A stretch of 11,622 nt of DNA. It comes from Candidatus Gastranaerophilales bacterium. Lineage in GTDB: Bacteria > Cyanobacteriota > Vampirovibrionia > Gastranaerophilales > Gastranaerophilaceae. The position numbers were made by a program, and so were the translations under genes. Location of the stretch: positions 1 through 11,622 of the forward strand of contig CANRHJ010000050.1 of NCBI GenBank assembly GCA_947630355.1. Reading direction: 5' to 3'. Positions 1-7,474 of the stretch are shown piece by piece (the first letter of the stretch is position 1; each line of letters opens with the position of its first letter). The notes beneath the pieces are model-generated. The model was not told where the DNA came from and ran no database searches. It worked only from the letters and a program-made list of their open reading frames with translations.

Positions 1-48
1 GCGAGTTTGACATCTTTAGTCGAAAATTTTAAAATAAATTGGCAAAAA
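1..48 (+). other. possible C-terminal tail of a gene cut by the left edge
   Basis: Two rightward frames are open from the first base. Frame 3 (bases 3-32) reads EFDIFSRKF and stops at 30-32, just before the palindrome. Frame 1 stays open to a TAA at 73-75 inside the palindrome. The frame 3 version is the more natural gene end because the hairpin would then follow the stop. With so few codons neither can be identified, and the stretch may be non-coding. Confidence 0.2.
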
Positions 49-76
49 TTTAAACGGCATTTAAATGCCGTTTAAA
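49..76. repeat. perfect 28-bp palindrome, terminator or operator
   Basis: The two 14-base arms (49-62 and 63-76) are exact reverse complements with no spacer. The core arm is AAACGGCAT and its mirror is ATGCCGTTT around a central TTAA. As RNA it would fold into a hairpin of about 12 bp with a TTAA loop. On the plus strand only three Ts follow directly, so it would be a weak terminator for a gene ending near 32. On the minus strand the following sequence is more T-rich. A perfect palindrome just upstream of a ribosome site (75-81) could also be a binding site for a dimeric regulator. The sequence does not decide between these. Confidence 0.6.
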
Positions 77-87
77 AGGTGTTTTAT

Positions 88-156
88 ATGTGTTCAAAAT
101 TACATCCGTTCAATATACCAATTAGACATTCCGAAGTGATTAAAATTCCAATGTAA
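88..156 (+). CDS. candidate 22-residue small ORF with strong ribosome site
   Basis: ATG at 88 is preceded by AAAGGTG (75-81) at a six-base spacing, a better ribosome site than that of the 95-residue gene downstream. It runs 22 codons to TAA at 154-156. The peptide begins MCSKLHPFNIPIRH and ends in KIPM. It has one Cys and two His, is mildly basic, and has no hydrophobic segment or attenuator-like run of one amino acid. It ends 22 bases before the next gene and could be a leader peptide coupling translation, a small protein in its own right, or chance. No family is recognised. Confidence 0.35.
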   Translation: MCSKLHPFNIPIRHSEVIKIPM

Positions 157-178
157 TTCAAAATAGAAATTAAACTCT

Positions 179-466
179 ATGATAAAAGATATTAAAGATA
201 CAATGGAAGCATTATCTTCAGGAAGAAAAAATGAATTTACCGATAAGTTAAAAGAAAAAAGAGTTTTTGCTGCCAATAAATTGATTTATTCAAAAGATCT
301 TACGGAAGAACAAATTGAAGAATACAATGCAAACAGGCCAACGGAAGATGATACGGAACCGGAAGTGATTATTGATTTTTATCGCAGATTTATATACAGA
401 ATGGAATACATGATGAAAGTCGGCGAAGAAAAAGGATATAACCTTATTTCCTTTATGGGACCATAA
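179..466 (+). CDS. hypothetical protein, 95 residues, charged and soluble
   Basis: Product unrecognised. An in-frame TAG at 164-166 means ATG 179 is the only conventional start, yet there is no clear Shine-Dalgarno sequence ahead of it, so translation may depend on the small ORF at 88-156. The protein is rich in Lys, Glu and Asp and has no signal peptide or membrane segment. Its first half looks helical and basic. A Glu/Asp/Thr-rich stretch (about residues 43-62) is followed by an aromatic, basic helix containing FYRRFIYRMEYMM (about 67-79). It runs toward the defence operon and is on the opposite strand, so it is probably not part of it. It may be a native chromosomal gene at the island edge or a small accessory gene. 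That the reading frame is genuine is fairly likely from its balanced composition; its function is unknown. Confidence 0.7.
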   Translation: MIKDIKDTMEALSSGRKNEFTDKLKEKRVFAANKLIYSKDLTEEQIEEYNANRPTEDDTEPEVIIDFYRRFIYRMEYMMKVGEEKGYNLISFMGP

Positions 467-472
467 ATAAAT

Positions 473-577
473 TTACCTCGTTTCAATGGAATAAATAAAC
501 CGCCAAATTAATTCAAAAACCGCCTTATAACCGTTCAAAATATGTTCAAATTCATCTTTGTGATAAGACTGTTTCAA
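473..577 (-). CDS. possible 34-residue ORF or gene remnant after the NERD-helicase gene
   Basis: On the minus strand a frame different from the NERD-helicase gene reads in convincing protein language, including YKAVFELIWRFIYSIETR just before its TAA at 473-475. The only plausible start is TTG at 575-577, which overlaps the preceding TGA stop as TTGA, a layout typical of coupled cistrons. There is no Shine-Dalgarno sequence and no ATG. The frame remains open for about 28 codons upstream inside the helicase gene, but there it reads as a low-complexity, Lys- and Cys-rich shadow. Two explanations fit: a very small fourth cistron, or the C-terminal stump of an older gene truncated when the defence genes arrived. 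A short RFIY-x-x-E match to the 95-residue protein next door is suggestive but too short to prove homology. Confidence 0.35.
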   Translation of the reverse strand: MKQSYHKDEFEHILNGYKAVFELIWRFIYSIETR

Positions 578-2373
578 AATGAAGTAGTAGCATTTAATGC
601 TGCTGCAAACCTTTTTTCTGCATTTTTTAGTTTTATATTCGATAGTGACATATTTTCAGGCAAATTTTCTTTTTTATTTTTTATTATTTCAGCACAAATG
701 GCACAATCTTCTTGTGACATATCGCATATAATAAATAAATTAAATTTGGCTCTTGATGCACCAACATAAAATCTATTACAATTCTTTTGAGTTAAAAATG
801 TATTTTTGTCAACATCAATTAAAATAATGGCATCTGCTTCCAGTCCTTTAAAATCTGCACAATTTGTTATTTTTAGATTTACGTTATTATACAAATATTC
901 CGAACCATAATTGGAGAGTAAGCTCTTACCATTTTCTATTTCTTGTTTTGTTTTACAAGAAAGTATTACTATTTCTTTTGTATTAATGCCTTTATTTATA
1001 CATTTTTTTATAAAATCATTCAAAGACTCTATTTGTTTATCTTTATCTTTTGAAGCAAAGATAATAGTAGTATCACCTATCACGCTGTCAGGTCTTAACT
1101 TTATATGTTGATATTTTTTTAATAAATTTAATGGTCTGATTGATGTTTCAGCTATATTATTAGTATTTCTGCAATTAACCGTTAATGATAGTCTACAGTC
1201 CGCATTTTTTATATAATTTGGGCAGCATTCTCCTTGTATAAATTGTTGTTTATCGTAAAAAACATACATACTACCAATTTCTTCTTCTTTATTTACGACT
1301 GCGGCCTCAAATGTATCCAAAATATTATTTTCTTCAATATCAGATTGCCCAAAATCTTGTCCTTCATCAACTATTACATGTTTATATTTAAAATTTCCAT
1401 CTATATAATCATCTGTAATTTTATTTTTTAATAATTTATAATCTGCATAACCTGTCTTGCAATACGAACAGGCAAAAGCATCTATATTATAAAAGTCTAT
1501 ATTAGGATGTGAGTAATTTTTTCTCAGGTGTTCACATAAAGCTTTGTTGTAACATAAAAATAATACATTTTCACCATTATTAGCATATCTTTTTGCGGTT
1601 TCCAGTGCAATCATTGTTTTACCTGTTCCCCCTGCACCATTAACAGTTACAACTTGTTGTTCTTCCAAAAAATCTAAAATTTTCACTTGTTCATTTAATA
1701 AGCGAGCAAGCGAGCTTCTATTTATAGAAATTTCGGATGCCATTGATGACACAAGATTAAATTCCGGACATAAAATATTTTCCAGCACTCGTTTTACATC
1801 AAATTTTGCAAGATTGGTTTTGATTTGTTTTTCTACATCTAAACTAAAAATTTTATCCAAGGCTGAACCAGGATTTTGTAAATCCTCATTTGTTAGTGTA
1901 ATTTCAGGCAAAGCATCAGGGGTTAATATAATATTATTAAACTGCTGCTTTGTTAACGAGATAAACCAAACTGCAGAATGAATTTTACATTTATCCAGAA
2001 TAGAAGAGCATTTTGCTTTATTAAATCTATTAATAATAGAAATTTTCTTTTCTTCTGCCTGCCAATATGGTCCTCCTCGTTTCATTTCAATTCCGTTTGC
2101 ATAGTACCATTTTAATTTATTTTTCTCGTTTAATTTTGTATAAACGCTTCCGGATTTTGCTTCAATACATATTATTCCTTTCTGTGGATTAAAGATAACA
2201 AAATCAATTTCTTTCGGAATTATTACATTATTAACAAGATTTGTAACCCTTAATGAATGAAAAATATAGTAGTCTTCATCCTTAGGTAAATTATTTTTAA
2301 GAGCATAAAATATTTTATCTTCTTGGCTCTCCGGCGTATATTCATTTGGCTCATCAGCAATATAAACAGTCAT
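574..2373 (-). CDS. NERD nuclease-domain UvrD-type (SF1) helicase, third gene of defence operon
   Basis: 599 residues with two modules. The N-terminal NERD domain (about 15-95) has the PD-(D/E)xK-type core: EIDFVIF with E55 and D57, then IEAKSG with E71 and K73, so the nuclease centre looks intact. The C-terminal two-thirds is a superfamily 1 helicase: Walker A GAGGTGKT (246-253), motif II VIVDEGQD (333-340), motif III FYDKQQ (372-377), CRNT (401-404), motif V FKGLEADAIILID (508-520) and motif VI YVGASRAK (536-543). A 50-residue tail follows. NERD plus SF1 helicase proteins are known from phage-defence islands, and Nhi is a functionally similar nuclease-helicase. The start is ATG 2373 with AGGTG five bases upstream (2379-2383). 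It follows the DruE-like stop as TGATATG, one base apart, so it is almost surely co-translated. Cleavage and unwinding of invading DNA is inferred. Confidence 0.88.
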   Translation of the reverse strand: MTVYIADEPNEYTPESQEDKIFYALKNNLPKDEDYYIFHSLRVTNLVNNVIIPKEIDFVIFNPQKGIICIEAKSGSVYTKLNEKNKLKWYYANGIEMKRGGPYWQAEEKKISIINRFNKAKCSSILDKCKIHSAVWFISLTKQQFNNIILTPDALPEITLTNEDLQNPGSALDKIFSLDVEKQIKTNLAKFDVKRVLENILCPEFNLVSSMASEISINRSSLARLLNEQVKILDFLEEQQVVTVNGAGGTGKTMIALETAKRYANNGENVLFLCYNKALCEHLRKNYSHPNIDFYNIDAFACSYCKTGYADYKLLKNKITDDYIDGNFKYKHVIVDEGQDFGQSDIEENNILDTFEAAVVNKEEEIGSMYVFYDKQQFIQGECCPNYIKNADCRLSLTVNCRNTNNIAETSIRPLNLLKKYQHIKLRPDSVIGDTTIIFASKDKDKQIESLNDFIKKCINKGINTKEIVILSCKTKQEIENGKSLLSNYGSEYLYNNVNLKITNCADFKGLEADAIILIDVDKNTFLTQKNCNRFYVGASRAKFNLFIICDMSQEDCAICAEIIKNKKENLPENMSLSNIKLKNAEKRFAAALNATTSF

Positions 2374-2374
2374 A

Positions 2375-5300
2375 TCAACACCTACTTAACAATTTAGTTA
2401 TATTTAACATATTAAAATCTTCAGATAAACAAAATGTATGCCAATCTGAAAGCTTTGCAATTTTATATGATTCAATTTCGTCGTTAGAAAATAAAATTAT
2501 TTTTGCATTTGGCCAAGCCAAAATTGGTTCAAGAACTTCTCCGTTTTCATATACAGTAAGGGTTGGCATATAATAAGGTTTATCATATAATTCTATATTT
2601 TTTGCTTGTGAAATCGTATTAAAAACTTTGAGTTCATCCGAACTTATTTCATCGGAAATGTAATCTGATATTTCTTCGTATGTTTTGTTACTTAAATTAA
2701 CACCGTTGTTATTAAATATCAGTTTATATTTTAATTCTTTTGATGTATTAAAATCAGGATTATCTATAAAATCAAGTTCTTCAATTTCAAAATCATTTTT
2801 ACCTGATAATAATTTCTTATAAAAATCAATTGCATATTTACGCTTTAAATTATCGTGTTGTCTTTGATTGTAATAATTACATAAACAAGCATAACATGCG
2901 GCATCACCTTCTTCTCCTCCGCAGGTACAACTTTCCACAATTTTATATGCGGCAGACAACACATTTTGCATAACTGACGGCTTCATAATTTGTCTTACAT
3001 AACCCGCACCTCCCGGAGTATTATCAAATAATACAAATGCTCTGCTATTTTCTGACCAATGCAAACAACCCGAAATTTCATTTCTATTAACCGGAATGTA
3101 CTTACTTAAACCTTCAAGTAATGAATATAGAATTGACCACGCTTCATTATCTTCAAATTGTTGTCCAATAAATCTTAGGACAACAACGTCTGTTTGAAAT
3201 TCATGACCTATATCCAGTTTATATAAAAACTTGTTTGGACAATTGTATCCTCGAGGGTTTAAATGTGTTTTTTCTTTAACATCTTTTATTCCTTGCTTAT
3301 CGGTTTCTGTATATCCGCATTTATCGCATATATAAAAATTGGATGTATTAATTACGGCAAGTTCGTCCATTTTGCTTGAAATAAGTTCTAATTCAAATTG
3401 TTTGTTAATTAGAAAACATTTTTTCTCAATTATATTATCTTTATCACCAATATATAGTATTTGTCCGTGATATGTTTTTTCAGGTTTATCTGTTCCGACA
3501 TCTTTAGGTTCATTTGTTTCTGCAATAAATCCAAATTTGGGGATTATATATTGATGTGATTTTTTATCAGATAAATCTTCCCCGCATTGTTTACAAATGG
3601 AAAGATCATCTCCCCAGCCGGTTTTACTTTGATTTAATGTCCCGCAATTCTCACAAATTTTATAATTATGTCTTGGCCAATCATAACCTTCCAGTTTTTT
3701 TACATATTGACTTCTAATTAATTTACCGTTTGCTACTATTTCCGAACCGGGAGCATATTCTGAAATTGCATTAAATAAATCTCTATCTAAACGTAATTTA
3801 GAGATTATTCCGCTTCTGCTGAAACCTTGTAATTCAACAGTATCAACAGGGAACCCATATTTGGGAATTAAATTATTTGAAGATAGGAATTCAATTGTTT
3901 GCTGTCTTTTTAAACTGTCTATAGAAATGCGGATTCCTTCAATTTTTGATTTTTTCCCTTCCTGAGCTTTTGCGATTTCTTCTTTTCTTGCTTTTTCCAG
4001 CTCATCTAATTTCTCTGTATATTTTTTTCTTGCAATATCAAAAACTCCGGGTTCGTTAAGATTTTTGCTATATAAATTTTTAACCCAGCCAAAATTATTG
4101 ATATCAAAATATTCTACAGTTTCTCTGTCAGAAATAACTGTTAAAAGGTATTTTTTTAATTTTTCCGGTTTTGATTCTAAGTATTCTTTAAACTTTGTAA
4201 AACCGGATAAGTCAAAAAACTCGCCAATAGTTTTTGTATAATACTCCGGATAATCTTTCCAAAATATTGAAAAAGCAGAAGCAAAGATATGTCTTAAAAT
4301 TATTTTTTTATTATTTATATTAAATGAAGGCGGATTTATTTTTCCGTCAATCATATTTTGCGGATTTTTAAAATAATTTAAGTCATGAGAACTGTTTGGA
4401 CAATATGTTAATGCGTATGCGGCAGAATGCAAACTTCTGCCGGCACGGCCGGCTCTTTGTGCATAATTGGCAGGTGTCGGCGGCATGTTTCTCATAAATA
4501 CAGTCTCTAATGAACCCACGTCAACACCCATTTCAAAGGTTGTAGAACAACTTAAAACGTTAATCTCTTTATTTTTAAATTCATTTTGATATTCATAAGC
4601 CAAATCTTGCCCTAACTGAGCAGTATGCTCTTTTGCTATTAAATCATCCATTTGTAACTCGTGAAACACTCTTGCGTAATGATTTTTTGCCAAATCTTTT
4701 TTATAATTATATTCTTCTAATTTCCCTAAACATTTTGGACAAATATTTCTTAAATTGTATTGTGTTATTGTTTTACATTCAGGACAAATATATAAACTTG
4801 TTACAGGTTTTACAATAATTTTATCTATATTTAATAAATAACTAAGGTTTTTGTTAGAAACCAAATATTTATTTTTTTCGTCTTTAAGAAAATCCCATAA
4901 CATTGATAATAAATTTCTAATATCAGCTTCTGATAATTGCGGTAGTAATTTATTTAAAAATTTTATTATTTTACTTCTTTTAAAATTATTAGGAATCCAG
5001 CTTCTTATGGTTTTATTATCAAGCGGATTTTTAGAAAAACTCATTTGAATGCCATTTAATAAGTATTTTTCTCTGTCAGCATCTGTTAATTCTAAGGGTA
5101 AGCTTACGGCACGATATTTTAAAAATTCTGTCATCAGAATTTTTACCATTGTAGTTGCTTCTTGTTGTGTTAAATTATATTTTTGTATTTCCGGGATATT
5201 AACAGAAAAATCAAATGTTAATATTCCTTTGTTTTGTAAAGAACTTTTAGCTTTTAGGTTTGTAAGTTCTTTCATAATTGCAATATATGCTTCTTTTTCT

Positions 5301-7474
5301 CTGACATCATTTGTTGTAGTATCTTTAAAGATATTATATTTATTGAATAAATCAACTAAATAATCTTTAAACAAACCTATTGAAAGCCCTTTTTCATTTA
5401 ACTTATTTTGATGTTTGTGTGCTATTTCAGTCATGAGCCTTTTAATTAAAGTTGTCCTATAAGTTTGTTCTAAATATGAAGCAAAAAATGCTGCCGCTTG
5501 TCTGCTGTCAGAAAAAGCCAAAAACTGCTTTGATAATTTAGTAATTATTTTTTCGGAAACAGTAGAAGATTCTCCAAAAAATATATTGTTTGTTTCTGTT
5601 TCTGTTTCTTGTACTATTTCTCGCGGTAATTCATTATATAATGCAGTAGCAATAACAGCGGTTACTGCTTCATTACCAACCAAATAGGGTCGAATAATGC
5701 TCCTTTGAGCATTAAATGTTCCGCAGCTAGGGCAGGTGTGTAGTACATCACCGGAATTTTTAACCTTTATAATTGTTTGAAACTCATTAGGATTATGCCC
5801 GCAATTAAGTTGTTTTAATGCAGATTTCTTTTTTATTGCTCCGCAATGCGGACATATAAGATAAATATTATCTGATCCGTCAGAATTCAAATCATCATCT
5901 TCTATTTCATTCTCATCTATCATATAAATTTCGGGCTTATAATCATCATTATATTTAGATTTTTGAATTAAATAATCTATGCCGTCACGTTTTTCGGTTT
6001 GTCCTGTTATAAATGTTGCATTACAATTGTTACAAAAAGATATTTCAAATACTTTATATGTTTCATCTTCATTTGCAAAAGGAGTAGGTTTATATGTTTC
6101 AATTTTATTTATAAATAATTTTTCACTGGGTTTTAATGTAATATAAACACCCTCAATACCTCTTAAAAACATATGATATTTTGCATCAAATATTTTATCA
6201 CCGTTTAATAGTGCTTTTGATGCAACTGTAATAAAGTCAGTAAAGTCATTTTCCGATAAATTTAATAATTCTGCAGCTTTTTGTAATGTTCTGGGTTTGC
6301 CATATAATACATCTCTAACATTTTTGTATAAAACATCACTAAGTACCATGTGATATAGTGTTGTTTCTATTGAATTATATGTTTTAATACCTTTATCTTT
6401 TAAGTACTTTAAACAATCCTCTTCAGATAAATTCGTTCTTATATTTTCTGCTAAATCACGGTATATTTGAAAATCTAATTCTTTGGCTTGTTCATTAATA
6501 AGAGGGGCAACCGTTTTGGATCTTATTATTGAATCTTGGTCAAATTCGGCATCACATAACAATTTGCCAAAATCAGTTATCTCTTTATTATTACCTTTAT
6601 CTCCTAAAGTTGCACTGGTTAGAATAAAATTGATATCTTGATTATTTAATGCAGCTTTTAAACGTCTGACCAAAGAGCCGACTTCTATGCCTTTTGCTCC
6701 TTCATATGTGTGTGCTTCATCAAATACAATGAATTTCCATTTTTTTGAATTTTCTTCTGAAAAGAAAATATTATCTCCGGGTCTAAGCAATAAATATTCT
6801 AACATCGCATAGTTTGTAATTAAAATATTTGGAGGAGTTTCACGCATTTTGTCTCTTGAAATCAGTTCATTTACAATTGGAGATTTCCCTTCTCGATTTT
6901 TATATTCATCTAATGCATCTTCATATTTCTCTTTTGTTTCTCCGGTATATCGTCCAAAAGTAATTTTACAATCATTCGTACTTTCAAAGATTTCTCTCAA
7001 TCTTCTGATTTGATCATTAACTAAAGCATTCATAGGATAAACGACCAGAGTTCTCACTCCGGCATTAAGAGTGCCATTTTCTTGTTCGTTTAGCAATTGG
7101 TTAATTACAGGAATAAGAAAACATTCTGTTTTCCCTGAACCTGTACCTGTTGTTACAATTAAATTTTTATGCCGATTTGATTTCCTTAATGCTTCTTCCT
7201 GATGTTTATATAAAGGTCTTTCAGGTTTGAGTTTTTTTATTTTACCAAAACTTTCAACAAGTTCTTTTTCTTTTATCAATTCTGTTATTGTTTTACCTTT
7301 TTCAAAAGCATCGGTTAAACTTATATATGGTCCTTTTGCTATTGTATTTGGTTTATTCAATTCATTTTCAAGTTGTTCATTATATCTGTCATTATTTGTT
7401 TGAAAAGTAGTTAACAAATATCTTTTATAAAATTCAACAATATTATTTGAACTTTCCGCCGGTCTGAAAAGCAT
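2375..7474 (-). CDS. druE: DruE-like DEAH helicase with C-terminal DUF1998 domain (Druantia)
   Basis: 1699 residues. RecA-like domain 1 has the Q-motif-like PLYKHQEEAL (87-96), Walker A TTGTGSGKTE (108-117), DEAH (252-255) and SAT (287-289). The second RecA domain is split by long insertions: LAFSDSRQAAAF (652-663), then FEMGVDV (980-986) and QRAGRAGR (1006-1013). CxxC zinc-ribbon pairs lie at 481/484, 541/544, 581/584, 897/900, 912/915, 1274/1277, 1294/1297 and 1383/1386. A coiled-coil-like stretch spans about 1148-1196. DUF1998 near the end has FDNTPGGAGYV (1483-1493) and cysteines 1516, 1518, 1527, 1530 and 1532. Size and order match DruE of Druantia rather than the roughly 750-residue MrfA/YprA helicases, and DISARM has helicase and DUF1998 as separate proteins. 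The start is fixed by AAAGGA (7481-7486) six bases upstream and a TAATG overlap with the preceding stop. All ATPase motifs are intact. It probably tracks along or unwinds target DNA. Confidence 0.85.
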   Translation of the reverse strand: MLFRPAESSNNIVEFYKRYLLTTFQTNNDRYNEQLENELNKPNTIAKGPYISLTDAFEKGKTITELIKEKELVESFGKIKKLKPERPLYKHQEEALRKSNRHKNLIVTTGTGSGKTECFLIPVINQLLNEQENGTLNAGVRTLVVYPMNALVNDQIRRLREIFESTNDCKITFGRYTGETKEKYEDALDEYKNREGKSPIVNELISRDKMRETPPNILITNYAMLEYLLLRPGDNIFFSEENSKKWKFIVFDEAHTYEGAKGIEVGSLVRRLKAALNNQDINFILTSATLGDKGNNKEITDFGKLLCDAEFDQDSIIRSKTVAPLINEQAKELDFQIYRDLAENIRTNLSEEDCLKYLKDKGIKTYNSIETTLYHMVLSDVLYKNVRDVLYGKPRTLQKAAELLNLSENDFTDFITVASKALLNGDKIFDAKYHMFLRGIEGVYITLKPSEKLFINKIETYKPTPFANEDETYKVFEISFCNNCNATFITGQTEKRDGIDYLIQKSKYNDDYKPEIYMIDENEIEDDDLNSDGSDNIYLICPHCGAIKKKSALKQLNCGHNPNEFQTIIKVKNSGDVLHTCPSCGTFNAQRSIIRPYLVGNEAVTAVIATALYNELPREIVQETETETNNIFFGESSTVSEKIITKLSKQFLAFSDSRQAAAFFASYLEQTYRTTLIKRLMTEIAHKHQNKLNEKGLSIGLFKDYLVDLFNKYNIFKDTTTNDVREKEAYIAIMKELTNLKAKSSLQNKGILTFDFSVNIPEIQKYNLTQQEATTMVKILMTEFLKYRAVSLPLELTDADREKYLLNGIQMSFSKNPLDNKTIRSWIPNNFKRSKIIKFLNKLLPQLSEADIRNLLSMLWDFLKDEKNKYLVSNKNLSYLLNIDKIIVKPVTSLYICPECKTITQYNLRNICPKCLGKLEEYNYKKDLAKNHYARVFHELQMDDLIAKEHTAQLGQDLAYEYQNEFKNKEINVLSCSTTFEMGVDVGSLETVFMRNMPPTPANYAQRAGRAGRSLHSAAYALTYCPNSSHDLNYFKNPQNMIDGKINPPSFNINNKKIILRHIFASAFSIFWKDYPEYYTKTIGEFFDLSGFTKFKEYLESKPEKLKKYLLTVISDRETVEYFDINNFGWVKNLYSKNLNEPGVFDIARKKYTEKLDELEKARKEEIAKAQEGKKSKIEGIRISIDSLKRQQTIEFLSSNNLIPKYGFPVDTVELQGFSRSGIISKLRLDRDLFNAISEYAPGSEIVANGKLIRSQYVKKLEGYDWPRHNYKICENCGTLNQSKTGWGDDLSICKQCGEDLSDKKSHQYIIPKFGFIAETNEPKDVGTDKPEKTYHGQILYIGDKDNIIEKKCFLINKQFELELISSKMDELAVINTSNFYICDKCGYTETDKQGIKDVKEKTHLNPRGYNCPNKFLYKLDIGHEFQTDVVVLRFIGQQFEDNEAWSILYSLLEGLSKYIPVNRNEISGCLHWSENSRAFVLFDNTPGGAGYVRQIMKPSVMQNVLSAAYKIVESCTCGGEEGDAACYACLCNYYNQRQHDNLKRKYAIDFYKKLLSGKNDFEIEELDFIDNPDFNTSKELKYKLIFNNNGVNLSNKTYEEISDYISDEISSDELKVFNTISQAKNIELYDKPYYMPTLTVYENGEVLEPILAWPNAKIILFSNDEIESYKIAKLSDWHTFCLSEDFNMLNITKLLSRC

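Noticed and set aside
497..524. Two copies of AAACCGCC, 20 bases apart, considered as a repeat array or att site
   Set aside because: There are only two short copies, and they fall within the 34-codon frame, where they encode different residues. No third copy or matching flank was found on the right.
542..1431. Plus-strand ORFs (542-769, 911-1111, 1234-1431) opposite the NERD-helicase
   Set aside because: They are antisense to conserved helicase motifs, with compositions typical of shadow frames (runs of Phe, Ile and Ser).
4633..5363. Plus-strand ORFs (4633-4818, 4851-5048, 5049-5363) inside the helicase gene
   Set aside because: They are antisense shadows of a full-length gene with intact motifs, rich in Leu/Phe/Ile as expected from AT-rich complementary strands, and lack ribosome sites.
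2375..7474. Assignment of the large helicase to DISARM (DrmA/DrmB) or MrfA
   Set aside because: DISARM has the helicase and DUF1998 as separate proteins and includes a methylase and a PLD protein, none of which is here. MrfA is less than half this length.
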